A model generated the notes under the pieces. That model was not told the DNA's origin. It did not search any database and saw only the letters and a program-made list of their open reading frames with translations. A DNA stretch of 64,000 nucleotides, from assembly GCA_051453625.1 (NCBI GenBank), contig JBOZIK010000001.1:294904953-294968952 (forward strand), written 5' to 3'. The stretch comes from Welwitschia mirabilis (lineage: Eukaryota > Gnetophyta > Gnetopsida > Welwitschiales). Shown here piece by piece: positions 23,020-34,129 of this stretch. How positions within the stretch are numbered: position 1 is the stretch's first letter; each line of letters opens with the position of its first letter. The translations under genes were made by a program, and so were the position numbers.

Positions 23020-24180
23020 TTATTTGTAACTAATACTTATCTTTAGATTTTATTTTTCTTGAAGAAATTAAGATTTTAATGGCTAATTTGTTATTTTTAT
23101 TTAAAAATATATTTTAAAAAATTGCAAAGATTTTTGCCCTATTATGAAGTTAAAAAAGAAGAAATTTTTATAATAGTTAAATAAAAGAGCGAATGATAAA
23201 ATTTTGCATTTTGATTCTAATATCTTTGGTTAAGCTTTTCGAAGTTATTGTCAAAATCAAAAAGAAACTTTTGAACCTTATAATGTATATGCAACAAACA
23301 ATGCATAGTCTTGAGATGAGGTTGAAAATATCTTTCCTCTTTATCAAAAGTTCCATGGATTATTTGGGATGATTTTAATATGGTTGAAGGTCATTTTGAT
23401 AAGCTTGATGATCTTATTGCCATTTTCACTACTTAAGAAAAGGAAGATGGCATAATTTAAAAAAAAAATCTCTCTAATATTAGCTCTTAGTTAGTCAACC
23501 ATTTACAAAAGAAGAACTATACTTAGTGAAATTATCAATTAGAAAGTAATAGAATTTATTGTTAATTAGATAAATTTAATATTTTAAGGAAAAAGTAAAA
23601 GTATATACAAATGCCACTCTTTTAAATTGTTTTCTTATTAATATTTCTCTCTTTGGAATTCATTCTTATTTATTTTAAATACGAAAGTTGTTTCATATGA
23701 ATACCCCTTCATTTGTAAGTCCTAGTCAAAAACTATGTTGAAATCCTTGCAAAATATAAAAAAAAGATCCACTAATGTTATTGAGCCAATTATTGATGGC
23801 ATTATACTACATGTAGAATAAAAATTATGCATGACAATTTAGAAACTAATTTGATGGGGAAAAAAATCAAATTAAAGATTATCTTATACAGGCTATTAAA
23901 CAAATACATTTTCCTTTAGATTAGAATCCATTTGATATTAATACTTAAAATGTTTTAATAAAAGCCTATTAAGTTAAGAAATATTGGAATGTTTTTTAAG
24001 GAAAAAGTTCTCTAACCAAAAATCATTTGTCTTAGCTTCGAATTACAGATGAAACTTACAACCATTTTTTAAGGTTTCTCAAAGGAACTACTCAAATGTT
24101 TAAATTAAAATCATGAAATGTAAATGGTTTTGTCACTAGTGATCCTAGGTCTATTAATGATTTTTTTAGCAAATAATTAT
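23020..24180 (+). pseudogene. LINE B ORF2, endonuclease and linker
   Basis: WIIWDDFNMVEGHFDKLDD near 23356-23415 matches the W-I-x-x-GDFN-x-[VI]-x-x-x-x-DK block of LINE endonucleases, with the Gly of GDFN now Asp. NYTWCNYQLE-like and LDKFN motifs follow near 23510-23580 and mark the end of the nuclease fold. Before the break, NGFVTSDPRSINDFFSK (about 24124-24174) is the typical pre-RT segment (N-G-x-x-x-x-DP-x-x-I-x-x-x-F). The frame then runs into LINE C. Confidence 0.8.
24167..24180. repeat. Left target site duplication of LINE C
   Basis: tagcaaataattat here corresponds to tagttaacaattac at 26694-26707, 10 of 14 identical with three of the four differences being C/T. The copies flank LINE C, and the LINE B ORF2 frame passes through either one consistently. 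Confidence 0.65.
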
Positions 24181-24611
24181 TCTTTTTTTTTTGTAAGAAA
24201 TGGCAAATTATATCACATTGATCAAAACAAGAAAAATAACATATTATTACATATTAACTTAAAAGATATTCTTTAAAGACCAATAGAAATTATAAACATC
24301 AGAATCTAGTTTGATGAGCCCATTTTTCTAATTTCAATCTAAAAGAAGATTAAGACTAGCATAGCTAATGGGGGCTAAGAATAAAGAAATATTCCTTTAG
24401 AACAAATGTAAAAGATGAGGAGGGTGAAGAACTTGACCTATGGGAGGAACTTTTATGATATTCTTCCTACTTTTCTTCCTCTTTTATACCTTCCTATTCC
24501 ACCTTCTCTTCTTGCTTTGACTACAGTTTAGGTTTTGGGATTTTCTCTTCCTATCATTAGTGCTCTAATATGATAAAATTAGGTTATAGTATTTGTTAGA
24601 TTTAGTATATT

Positions 24612-24857
24612 TTAGCACTTTCCATAACAGTAGTTTTTGAAAAAAATTATAAGAAAGATCTTGTCATGTAAGGATCCTAGAATCTTTCCATTTTGAAGAG
24701 AGTACAATAGTAAATTAGTAAGAAAAAAAGAAATATCTATTTGAAAATCATCTAACATGATTGCCATGAAGTGAAGATGACATTCATTAATATTATTGAA
24801 ATGCCCTTCTAGATTGAAATATTTAATGTGAGAGTTACCCAAGCGATGAAGGGTCAT
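24612..24857 (-). other. 81-codon open stretch in the 3' part of LINE C
   Basis: This frame is open on the same strand as LINE C, downstream of its zf-RVT region. It includes two hydrophobic stretches and matches no family I know. It is most simply an accidental open stretch of decayed LINE 3' sequence rather than a gene. Confidence 0.25.
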
Positions 24858-25559
24858 AAAAGATCCTTTCTTTTGTAGCTTTCTCCTTTTTTTTTTCTAA
24901 GGGTTTTCTAAATGAGTTGCTTAAAATTCTTGAATATTAAGTATTGTGAAGCTCCTGTCTTCAATTCTATACCATGAGGACCTCTCCTAATAGCATTACT
25001 AACTAAAGGAATATCAATATAGATGATGGTATTACCTATATTAGAATATTTGACATTATAGTTTCTTTGATATTTATGGATAATGGCCCCTTAAGCCCAA
25101 GGCATAGTCAGAACACTTAGCTACTTTGAAAAGCTTACTAGATTTGATCATGATTGATTGACACATTATCTTTGCTAGTTCTATTTGAAGAGCTTTCTCC
25201 TTATCCTCAAGCACATTAGAAGTGGGTTGTTGACACGTCAATGACACTATGAATATACTTTCTTAGGCATTTATCTAATCTAAAGACTAAGGCGAATCCA
25301 ATAGTGGAGTGCTAAGAGCTTTGAAACCATCAACTTTAAGAATCTTTGCAATATGCCTTGTAATTTTGAAATGCCACATTAAAAGAGAGGGAGTCTCATT
25401 TTGAAAAATAATAACATATTTGTGTTTTTAAAGGGACTAGTACCCAATTTTGATTTTATAATTATCCTCATAATTATTGAAACTATTCAAATCATAGGTT
25501 AAAGGGGGTTGGACCTATAAGCATAACTACAGAGCCTGACGAAAGGATTAATGCCCAAA

Positions 25560-26660
25560 TAGATGAAGTCAAGTTTCTTCATCTTCATGATAAAAAGGGC
25601 AATAATAATCAATTCTAAAGATTTTAAAATAAAGTTATCTATCAAGGCGATGCATCCTTTAATCATGTACCACCAAAAGAGATTAATTTTTCATTGAGCA
25701 CTTGTTGTTATATTCCAATCGATTGTTGTATGTTTTCATGATGTTAATTTTACCATTTTGAAGAGTATTGATGTTAAATGATATTATTTAATAATTGTTG
25801 TAAAATAATTTTTATAGAACTTTACATGTGCCTCTTAAAAATATGATATCTCCCTTTATCTTAATAATCTTCTTTGAAAACATAAATCAAAGGAATATTA
25901 TCAACTGTAATAAATCTGTTAAAGTGCTTTGTAAGAAGAAACTATTTAATATCTTTTATATTTCTAACTCCTATTCCTCTTATGTTTTTGGGTATTATAA
26001 TTTCTTTTAAGTTTATAAGATAAAGCATTTTATGAAACTTTCTACCTAATTAAACAAAATCACTGATGATATTATTTAGGATGCTTTCTAGTTTATTTAA
26101 GATCAAGAAACAACTAGTAGGATAAATTGTCATACTAACCAAATAACATTTTTCTAAAATAAGATTTCCTAAACTTAAAAGATATTATTGGTTATACCAC
26201 CTTAATAAACACCTTGCATATTTTCAAATAATGGAATTCTAGATAATTGTGAGAAGTGGATCTACATCTAAGGGGATAGTAAGATAAAAGTCTAAAAAGA
26301 TGAATATAAAGAATGTACTTATTCCTTTCATCTAAATTTTGTATGAGGAATAGTTTGTTTTATTCTACCTAATTATTAATCTTGAAAATTCTTGAAAAGA
26401 TTAGCATCTAAATACAAAAGAGTATCATTTGTGAATTAAATAATAGGTAGAAAAATGTTAATTTGATAGTAGTTAATTTCCTTTGTAAAACTAAATAGGT
26501 TAACAAATCCATCATGAGAATAAAAAGAGCTAGTAAAAGGGGATCATCTTAATGGAGGCTCCTACATCCACTAAAACAATCATACTTTATGCCATTTATT
26601 ATGATAGACAAATTGGATGCTAATTTTAAAATATAGAAAAAAGTAACTTTCTTAATAGTG
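25560..26660 (-). pseudogene. LINE C ORF2 C-terminal half (RT, post-RT, zf-RVT)
   Basis: Near 26490-26620 the minus-strand reading gives SNLSIIINGIKYDCFSGC, then RSLH and DDPLLLALFILMMDLL. This matches the S-x-x-ING-x-x-x-G-x-F-x-x-x-RGLRQGDPLSP-x-LF block of LINE RT. The catalytic box is FTNDTLLYLDANLF (about 26402-26443), so FADD has become FTND. YLIVMTIYPTSCFLILNKLE near 26090-26140 and IRGIGVRNIKD near 25960-25990 match the segment after RT. A W-W-Y-M-I-K-G-C...CPFC-like region, now degraded, lies near 25570-25690 (zf-RVT). Frameshifts separate these pieces. Confidence 0.78.
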
Positions 26661-26693
26661 CAGGGAACCTGTGCTCTTACAAAATATGGGCTA

Positions 26694-26707
26694 TAGTTAA
26701 CAATTAC
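26694..26707. repeat. Right target site duplication of LINE C
   Basis: tagttaacaattac, partner of 24167-24180. LINE B coding sequence resumes here without loss of frame. Confidence 0.65.
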
Positions 26708-29220
26708 ATTGGATTGAAGGCTTTAATATTCATATTTCTTATCTTACTATAGAATCACATCAAGAAATTCTTAAAGAATAACTTATAGTGCACAAAGTTA
26801 AAGAAGCCATGTTTAGTTTGACAAATAGTAAAACTTTAGGATTTGATGGTTTTCATATAATTTTTTTAAAATATTAGAATACTAATGGAGATTATCTCTT
26901 TCATGTTTTTTAGGAAGCAATTAGACAGANNNNNNNNNNNNNNNNNNNNNNNNNNNNNNNNNNNNNNNNNNNNNNNNNNNNNNNNNNNNNNNNNNNNNNN
27001 NNNNNNNNNNNNNNNNNNNNNNNNNNNNNNNNNNNNNNNNNNNNNNNNNNNNNNNNNNNNNNNNNNNNNNNNNNNNNNNNNNNNNNNNNNNNNNNNNNNN
27101 NNNNNNNNNNNNNNNNNNNNNNNNNNNNNNNNNNNNNNNNNNNNNNNNNNNNNNNNNNNNNNNNNNNNNNNNNNNNNNNNNNNNNNNNNNNNNNNNNNNN
27201 NNNNNNNNNNNNNNNNNNNNNNNNNNNNNNNNNNNNNNNNNNNNNNNNNNNNNNNNNNNNNNNNNNNNNNNNNNNNNNNNNNNNNNNNNNNNNNNNNNNN
27301 NNNNNNNAATTCAACCTCTTTTGAAGGATAAAGATCTTTAATATATTGATAATTAAAGGTTCATTACTCTTCTTACTAATGGTTATAAAATTTTAATTAA
27401 ATGCTTAGTTCACAGGCTTCAAAATATTATTGATGGCATTATAAGAGTTAAATAACATATTTTATCAAAGGAAAATACAAGTTTGATAATGCAATTGTAG
27501 CTTGGAGGGGGATGCAATGGCATGTGACATAAATAAGGATATTTATTTTATCAAGTTAAATTATTGCAAAACTAACTGTAAAATTAAGTGGATCTTTATT
27601 ATTTTTTGCCTTGAAAATTTGGAATTTCGTAGGTACTTTATTTTTAGATTATGTACCTTACCTACTAATGCAAGTTCTTAGGTTATTATAAACTTTGCGC
27701 TAAGCCCCTCCTTTCATCTTTAGAGATCAATATGTTAAGGTGTTCTCTAGATTCTTACTATTTTGTTATTGTTATAGATTTATTTCATATAACCTTCATT
27801 ATAATATTTAAAGGGAATAATTAAGGGAGTTTCAGTGGATGATAAAGGTACATAACTCCTTAACATGTACTTTGAAAATGATTCTTTCTTCATGATTAAA
27901 AATTCTTCATAGAATGTTAGTAATTTATTAATAAGAGTAAATGAATGTTGTAAGTTATCTCACTCTCTATCAATTAGCAATTTTTTTTTTCAAAGATGGA
28001 TTTAGTGAGTGTTCTTATCAAAAAAATTAAAAAGGTTGGATATAGAATTTCATTGTTAAGATTTTAATAATTTATTTTTCTTTATATGCTAATTTGAAGA
28101 TTTATGGAATTCCATTGTTAATAAAAAAAAAAATCTAGAAAAGTGGAAAGAAGTAAAATGTACTCTTTATCATAAAATTTTAATAGTTAAAAAAAAATCC
28201 CTAATCAATGTATGTCTATTATTTAATTTACTTGAATCCTACTAAATCTTCTTATGACATAATTGATTAATTAATTCATTAGTTCTTATGAACTAATAAT
28301 CAAAATTCTAAAGGATTTTCTAGAGTTACTTAGGATATTTGCATCACTAATAATAAATATAAAGGCTTTGACCATATTCATTATTATAATCAACGAATTT
28401 CTCTTTCATCTCAATGACTTGTTAAATGTATTGTAACTGATGATGCCTAGATGCTTCTTCAAAGAAATAGACTTATGCAATGAAGGCACAAAAATTATAA
28501 TAGTTAGATTTTTAACTATCTTCTTCATAATTTACCCTCTTAAGTCATTGCTATTCGTGGTTCTCTAGTGCTTAAATACATTTGAAAAAATTTGTATGCA
28601 CTTAGAGGGTACTCAAATTATCATCAAATTAGGGTTTTAGAAGATCTACATTGGTAAATTAATTCATGGTCTCTCCCTTTTGATGAAGAGGCTTGGTCTA
28701 TTCATTCATTTGTATTATGAACTACTTAGATTAAATTAGGAATTAATGACTCTTTCTATGACTTCATCATACTTGAATTATATGAAATAGAGATTTCTTG
28801 CTATATGTACTAAATAGAATAAAGTGAAAAATAATTAAAAAATTAAGTTTTGATCTTAACAATCTTTTTAAGATAGACAATAATCTCCATTAAACCTTTT
28901 TAGATATTCTTTAAAAGGATGATTAGTTTGTTTTTTATTTTAAGTCTAAAGTTTATTATGATGTGATTAACAAAAATGATGCTAGTCATTACAAATTTAG
29001 TAAGTCTTTGAAGATGTAGTTGTTGCCATAATTTTGAAATCAAATGGTAAAGAAGATTTAGAAAGATCCCATGTTTACAAGAATTTAAGTATTTTTATAT
29101 TATTTAATCAATCAAGGTATTTCCATTAGAATTTATTTCTAGCATATGGAACTTGTTTCTTTGTACTATCTCTTTACAGTGAAAAAGATTCCTTTTTTCA
29201 TATTTTTTTTAATTAGTGTG
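26708..29220 (+). pseudogene. LINE B ORF2, RT to zf-RVT
   Basis: WIEGFNIHISYLTIESHQEI (from about 26714) leads to VKEAMFSLTNSKTLGFDGFH (about 26789-26850), the K-APGPDGF block of LINE RT. After the gap, NGYKILIKCLVHRLQNIID then FIKGKYKFDNAIVAW (about 27380-27510) is the RT finger region with the G-x-x-x-x-DNA motif. The catalytic box reads YFENDSFFM near 27868-27895, away from FADD. Then KWKEVKCTLYHKILIVKK (about 28142-28195) and WDICITNN-like and LVKCIVTDDAW motifs near 28330-28450 match the post-RT part. NQGISIRIYF and KRFLFSYFF-like sequence near 29100-29215 is zf-RVT. Stops and frameshifts are numerous. Confidence 0.78.
26930..27307. other. Assembly gap (378 N) inside LINE B RT
   Basis: The flanks do not repeat. 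The RT motifs on either side suggest that about 100 codons of RT between the GFDGFH block and the [RP]IS-NGYKIL block are missing, roughly in keeping with the gap length. Confidence 0.9.
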
Positions 29221-29397
29221 AAGTTTCATAAATTCTTGGAAAGGGTCTTCTAAAATTTATAAGGACTTTCAACCAAGCATTAATAATATCATTCTTAGCA
29301 TCTAACCTAAAATTTTTACTATGTCACTCTATGTTTAAAGGTGTTTTCTTTTGTTTCTCCTTTATTTTTTTTCTTTGCTTAATGGCTTTCCTTCTAT

Positions 29398-29776
29398 TGG
29401 GGCACAAAAATCTTACCTGATGATCATGCTCCTTAGAATTTATTTTTCTTAGAAAACTTTAGCTTTACGTTATTTTTATCTTACCTCATCTAATTGTAAT
29501 GCTTGACCACATCTTATCCATTCATTCAAGCTTATGGTGAGCCTTAGTTAACTATGAGTCCTTTCTTTATTAATGTCATGTTCCTTTCCCTTCACTGTGA
29601 GTTCACTGTGAGTTGTCTTTTGTTCTTCACTGGACTTTGGTTCACTTGAGTTCTCCACTACTTTGTAGTTCTAATTAAGTACATGATGTTGCCTATTTAA
29701 CACCAGTAAGCTTTAATAAACAAGACGATGAAATGCTTTTCACTCTAGAAATTTCTCTTTCTCATTGTGATTTACA
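29398..29776 (+). repeat. Copia 5' LTR (379 bp)
   Basis: It starts tggggcacaaa and ends gtgatttaca. It shares its length and many phrases (tgatcatgc, cctatttaacacca, actgtgagttcact) with the LTRs at 48100 and 51263. A decayed tRNA-Met primer site follows directly, fixing it as the 5' LTR. No target duplication with the sequence after 51649 is visible. Confidence 0.8.
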
Positions 29777-29778
29777 AC

Positions 29779-29790
29779 TAGTATTAGAGC
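29779..29790 (+). other. Copia primer binding site (initiator tRNA-Met), decayed
   Basis: tagtattagagc differs from the standard TGGTATCAGAGC by two transitions (G to A, C to T). It starts two bases after the LTR end, the normal distance. Confidence 0.7.
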
Positions 29791-31825
29791 TTTGAAGACT
29801 TTTCATTGGAGTGTCTTGAATGCTCTTGAGCTTCTTTAAACTTCTTATGGCTTTCACCAATTGCTTGGACTCTTAGAGCTTCTAAGGCCCCCTTCCTGGG
29901 CATTCTTTTGCTTTTTTTTAGTCACTTTTTTTAAGTAATTTTCATTTTAGAGGATTTTCCTTTTTTCAAATTAATTTCCTTTTAAAATAATTTTTAAGAA
30001 ATAGTTTTTCGTATTATTTAAAAAAAATATAATATAAATATTTTTTTGTCTTTTAAAAGGCTTTCTTTTTTTTTTTAAAGAAGCTATTAACCTTTGTTTT
30101 CTGGCTATTGACCAGTGCCGTTTGAATTTACCACCTCCATCCTGCCTTGCTACTGTATCTAGTGCCATGTAACTGGTCCACGTCTACTATGTGTGCCCTT
30201 GCTGTAGTGGCTTCTATACCATTGTCTACACTCTTCCATCATTTATCCATGCTCTTGGTCACCTGCAGTTCTGTGTTGCACTGCTCTGGCTCACCACGAT
30301 CATCTCTTATCTTTTGTATGTTTTGCTATCCCCTGTAACTACTGTATCTTCTCCACCTCTTGCGTAGTCTGTTGAAGGACCTTCTCCATGCTCTTAGCTT
30401 CCTACTGCGTACAGACAGAGTCCTCTCTGCCATGCATATAGTGTGTTTTCAAATTTTTTGAGCTTTTTTGAGTATTTTTACACTTTTATGAGCCCAAAAC
30501 TCACTCTTTTAAGCCTTTTTGACATTTTTTTGATCATTGTAAGCTCTTAACCTTTATTTTCTTTTCTTTTTCTTATCAAGTTAAGTTTAGGATGTGGAGC
30601 AAGATCCACTTGACTTAATTTTCCTTTTATCTTAAAATACTTAGCTTTATGATTTGGATAGATTAAGCTAAGTTAGGATGTTAAGCAATATCCACTTAGC
30701 TTAACTATACCAAATGAGACTTGGTTTTGCATGTGTTTTTGTGTGTATCTTTCGTTTTTCTCTTTTTTTTTTTANNNNNNNNNNNTTTTAAGTTTAAAAT
30801 TATGTCTAAGGCCTTAAAAATAAAAATTACCATTCATGTTAAATACTTACAATAATTTTTAGTTGGTGGAAGATACAGGGAGACTTACATAGACAGAGAT
30901 TAGTATTGAGCTTTACGCTACCTTTTAAAGCTTATTTCATAGTCTTAACTACTATAACTATGAAGTTTAGGCCATAAGGAGAGTTGTGTATCTCTTAAGT
31001 AGAAACGTTCCATGCACTTCAAGGTTTAGATTCCCATTTATGAATTAGTAACTGAGGGTATATTAGGTAAAGGCCAGAGGTATAATAGTAGGATTTCCTT
31101 GGGTTTCATCACAAAGAGGACATAGGCTTAATTGAAACTCAAAATTATCAAGTTAGAGATATAACTAGATTACCAAGATTACATAGTATCTTCTCTTAAG
31201 AATGTATAAAGTTGAGGTGACTGAAACTGGTCAAAGACTTAGACATCCCACTGATGTAACTTACTCTTGTTTCTTTACTCCTTTAGGAGAGAAGTGGTAA
31301 CTCACCTTGGAAGGAACATGATTACTACTTAGATTTAGAAGCAGATCTAAAAATTGACGAATCTCAGTATTTTCATCACAATAATCAAATCTAGGCCTCT
31401 TTATAAAATTTACCTTACACACATTAAAATTTTTTAACAAATTATCTTTGTTTTTCTTCTGCGTGCATAAGATTTCAATCATTAGGATGGAGGGACGTTC
31501 TTAGCTTTGTTACACTTTATGGTTTGGATAGATCACTCAAAATTTAGAGAAGATCGCTTTTTTTTGTAACTTTACCTCTTCATTATGACATTTGCATTAT
31601 TACTTGGATAGGTCACTTGAAATTATGGATGAGAGCAAGATCCCTTTTCTTGTGACCAAACCATTGTATTCATTCTTTCTTATCTCTCTTGTTTTGGGGT
31701 TTTGACAATATTTACTTCTATGATAGATTAATTACTTTTAATAGTAAATGTAAGCAAGATTCCTATGAAATTGGACTTTACCTCATGACTTATTAAACCT
31801 CTTTTATCTCTTCTCAAAATTTATC
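29791..31825 (+). other. Copia leader, unusually long, with a less AT-rich block and internal repeats
   Basis: About 2 kb separate the primer site from the first gag-like ATG. The part at 30107-30430 is distinctly richer in G and C than its surroundings, and the two small open frames there (29971-30168 minus, 30147-30338 plus) are not recognisable. At 30580-30705 a motif of the form taagtt-aggatgt..agcaa.atccact is present twice, about 87 bases apart. Related motifs recur further down the leader. Eleven N lie at 30775-30785. Confidence 0.55.
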
Positions 31826-33375
31826 ATGGCTTCAACATCAAAAGGTAGATTCCATATCTTGTCAAAAAGCTTTATGTCAATATTAACTATAAGAATCATG
31901 ACTAATCTTAGGATGACTTTATATGATGATCAAAGATGGGAAGAATAGAATGAAGACTTCATGTCTACAATGAGCATTTATGATTTTCGATAAAGTGCAT
32001 ATTCCTATTTAGAAACAGAATGAAGAAAATGTATATTATTTCATAGTATCATCCTTTAAAGAAGGTATAAGTAGATTGCTAAGATTGCATAGTATCTTTT
32101 CTTAAGGAAGGTATAAAACTAAGGTGATTAAAACTAGTCAGTAACTTGGATGCTTCACCTATGTGATTCACATTTGTTTCTTTATTCCTTTAGGAGACAA
32201 GGGGTAATCTCCCTTAGAAGGAATGTAATCACCACTCGGATTTGGAAGTAGACCTAAAGTTGACCAATCTCAGCATTCTCATCACATTAATTAAATCTAG
32301 GCCCTTTTTAAAGTTTATCTCACACATATTAATAAATTTTAACAAATAACCTTTATTTTCCTTTTGTGTATATAGGATTTCGATCATTTGATGGAGCGTT
32401 TTTTTTGCTTTATCATAATTTGTGATTTGGATAGATCACTTAAAACTATAGGAAGATCTCCTCTTTATTATGATCATACCTCTTTATTGTAACCTTTATC
32501 TCTTGCATTGTAACTTAAATAAATTACTTGAAACTATGGATAACAGCAAGATCCCTCTTCTTGTAACTATACCATTGTTTTCATTTTTGTTGTCTTTTTT
32601 ATTTTAGTGTTTTGACAAGATTTCAAAGTGTAATGGATTGATTACTTTTAGTAATTCATGAAAGTAATATCCCTTTGGAATTCAACATTACCTCATAACT
32701 TGTCAAACCTCTTTNNNNNNNNNNNNNNNNNNNNNNNNNNNNNNNNNNNNNNNNNNNNNNNNNNNNNNNNNNNNNNNNNNNNNNNNNNNNNNNNNNNNNN
32801 NNNNNNNNNNNNNNNNNNNNNNNNNNNNNNNNNNNNNNNNNNNNNNNNNNNNNNNNNNNNNNNNNNNNNNNNNNNNNNNNNNNNNNNNNNNNNNNNNNNN
32901 NNNNNNNNNNNNNNNNNNNNNNNNNNNNNNNNNNNNNNNNNNNNNNNNNNNNNNNNNNNNNNNNNNNNNNNNNNNNNNNNNNNNNNNNNNNNNNNNNNNN
33001 NNNNNNNNNNNNNNNNNNNNNNNNNNNNNNNNNNNNNNNNNNNNNNNNNNNNNNNNNNNNNNNNNNNNNNNNNNNNNNNNNNNNNNNNNNNNNNNNNTTA
33101 CCTCATAACTTGTCAAACCTCTTTTATCTCTTTTCAAAATTCATTATGGCTTTGACATCAAAAGGTAGATTTTAGATCTTATCAGACAACTTCATGTCAG
33201 TATTGACTATATGAATTATAACCAACCTTAGGGTGAATTTACATGATGATCAAAGTTAAAAGAAATGGAATGAATATTTTTTATCTACAATGCATATTTA
33301 TGGATTTGATAGAGATTTTTTTGATAAAGTGCATGTTCCTCCTTAGAATCAATATGAAGAAAATGCATGAAAATC
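31164..33375 (+). repeat. Tandem duplication of about 910 bp (copia leader plus gag start)
   Basis: Unit 1 is 31164-32035 and unit 2 is 32071-33375, the latter interrupted by an N-run. Corresponding points are 907 to 910 bases apart before the run: 31164 and 32071, 31778 and 32688. The gag-like ATG occurs in both (31826 and 33146). Those are 1320 apart as printed and 910 apart if the 383 N and the 27-base repeated flank are removed. The units differ at many sites, so the duplication is not recent. Confidence 0.85.
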
Positions 33376-34089
33376 CATTAATAGCAAGCTCACAGAGATA
33401 ATGCAAAATCAATGATTGCTCCATATAAAATGTTGATTGATAGAAATAAGTGAAGTTATTCCAGTTATTATACTTTGTGGAATACATTTTATATGACGAA
33501 TGTTCTAGAATTAATTAACCTCGTTACGAGCATGAATAACCTTCATTATAATAAAGGTAAAATGCATTAACTTATAGCTCAAATAATCAATACTAAGGCA
33601 AAGATTGTTGAGACAGATCTGAATAATTAAGTATGCATTCATTATGTCAACTTGCTTTGTTACTATTTGGAGGATTCATCTCTTTGTAATTACATTCTAT
33701 ATTTTCATGGAAGTAAGTAGCTATATAATATGAATTTAAACATGCTTAGTAAGGATCTTATTACTACAGAAGCACAATTTAATTCACATGCTCTTCCTCC
33801 TATGATGCAGCATTCAAAGTTTCTCATTCTCATGGTCCTCTGTGACATAAAAAATAGCCTACAAGTAAAGCTTATTAGCCTAAAGACAAACCTAATGATA
33901 AAGGAAAGGCTCCATAAAAATATTAATCTAGAGTGCCACCTCTTTGTAATCAATCTTAAAAAAAAAAAATGCCAAAATAAAAATTTGTTACTCCTAAGAA
34001 AAACAAATATCAATACTCATAGTGCCGAAGACAAGATCATACTACAAAATTTTGCAGGATTCCTTAGAAAAAGATCAAATCTACCCTAA
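31826..34089 (+). pseudogene. Copia gag remnant, N-terminus duplicated
   Basis: Two copies of the start exist, MASTSKGRFHILSKSFMS (31826) and MALTSKGRF followed by a stop (33146). Only the second continues into more gag. It reads WNEYFLSTMHIYGFDRDFFD near 33260, resembling the W-x-x-x-[ML] start region of copia gag. The 119-codon stretch 33730-34089 is open. It holds a lysine-rich segment around a ruined zinc knuckle (CHLF...KKKKC, about 33930-33975), in which a small indel and an A-run have destroyed the spacing. Gag would form the nucleocapsid-like particle. The call depends mainly on position between leader and protease. Confidence 0.62.
32715..33097. other. Assembly gap (383 N), probably artefactual
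   Basis: The 27 bases ending at 32714 (32688-32714) are identical to those starting after the gap (33098-33124). The sister unit reads across the same place near 31778-31805 with no insertion, and its spacing of 910 is matched exactly when the N-run and one flank copy are removed. Confidence 0.9.
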
Positions 34090-34129
34090 GGAAAATGTAG
34101 TAACTAAAGAATTTAGTTCATTTGAAGAT

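Larger units (their letters stand above)
24183..26693 (-). mobile_element. LINE C: 5'-truncated L1-type LINE inserted in LINE B
   Basis: The left end is a run of ten T (24183-24192), which is the poly(A) tail of a minus-strand element. The right end begins abruptly inside RT near 26693. Short degenerate target duplications flank it (24167-24180 and 26694-26707). Five-prime truncation, terminal poly(A) and a target duplication of this length are the hallmarks of target-primed reverse transcription. The 2.5-kb body contains the RT second half, the post-RT domain, zf-RVT and about 1.3 kb of 3' sequence without recognisable domains. Confidence 0.82.
22440..29390 (+). mobile_element. LINE B: L1-type non-LTR retrotransposon, split by LINE C
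   Basis: On the plus strand the order is a zinc-knuckle-like motif (22461-22505), endonuclease (about 23350-23590), linker (to 24180), RT (26708-27900), the post-RT segment (28000-28800) and zf-RVT-like sequence (about 29090-29215). The ORF2 reading breaks off at 24180 and resumes in the same frame at 26694-26708, on the other side of LINE C. It ends where the copia LTR starts at 29398, so its 3' tail may have been removed or lies beyond. All reading frames are interrupted by stops. Confidence 0.8.

Noticed and set aside
31261-31482. 73-codon minus-strand frame MIEILCTQKKNKDN
   Set aside because: It lies in the duplicated copia leader; the sister unit does not keep it open, so it is not a conserved product.
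33705-34013. 102-codon minus-strand frame rich in hydrophobic residues
   Set aside because: It is the antisense shadow of the copia gag stretch 33730-34089.
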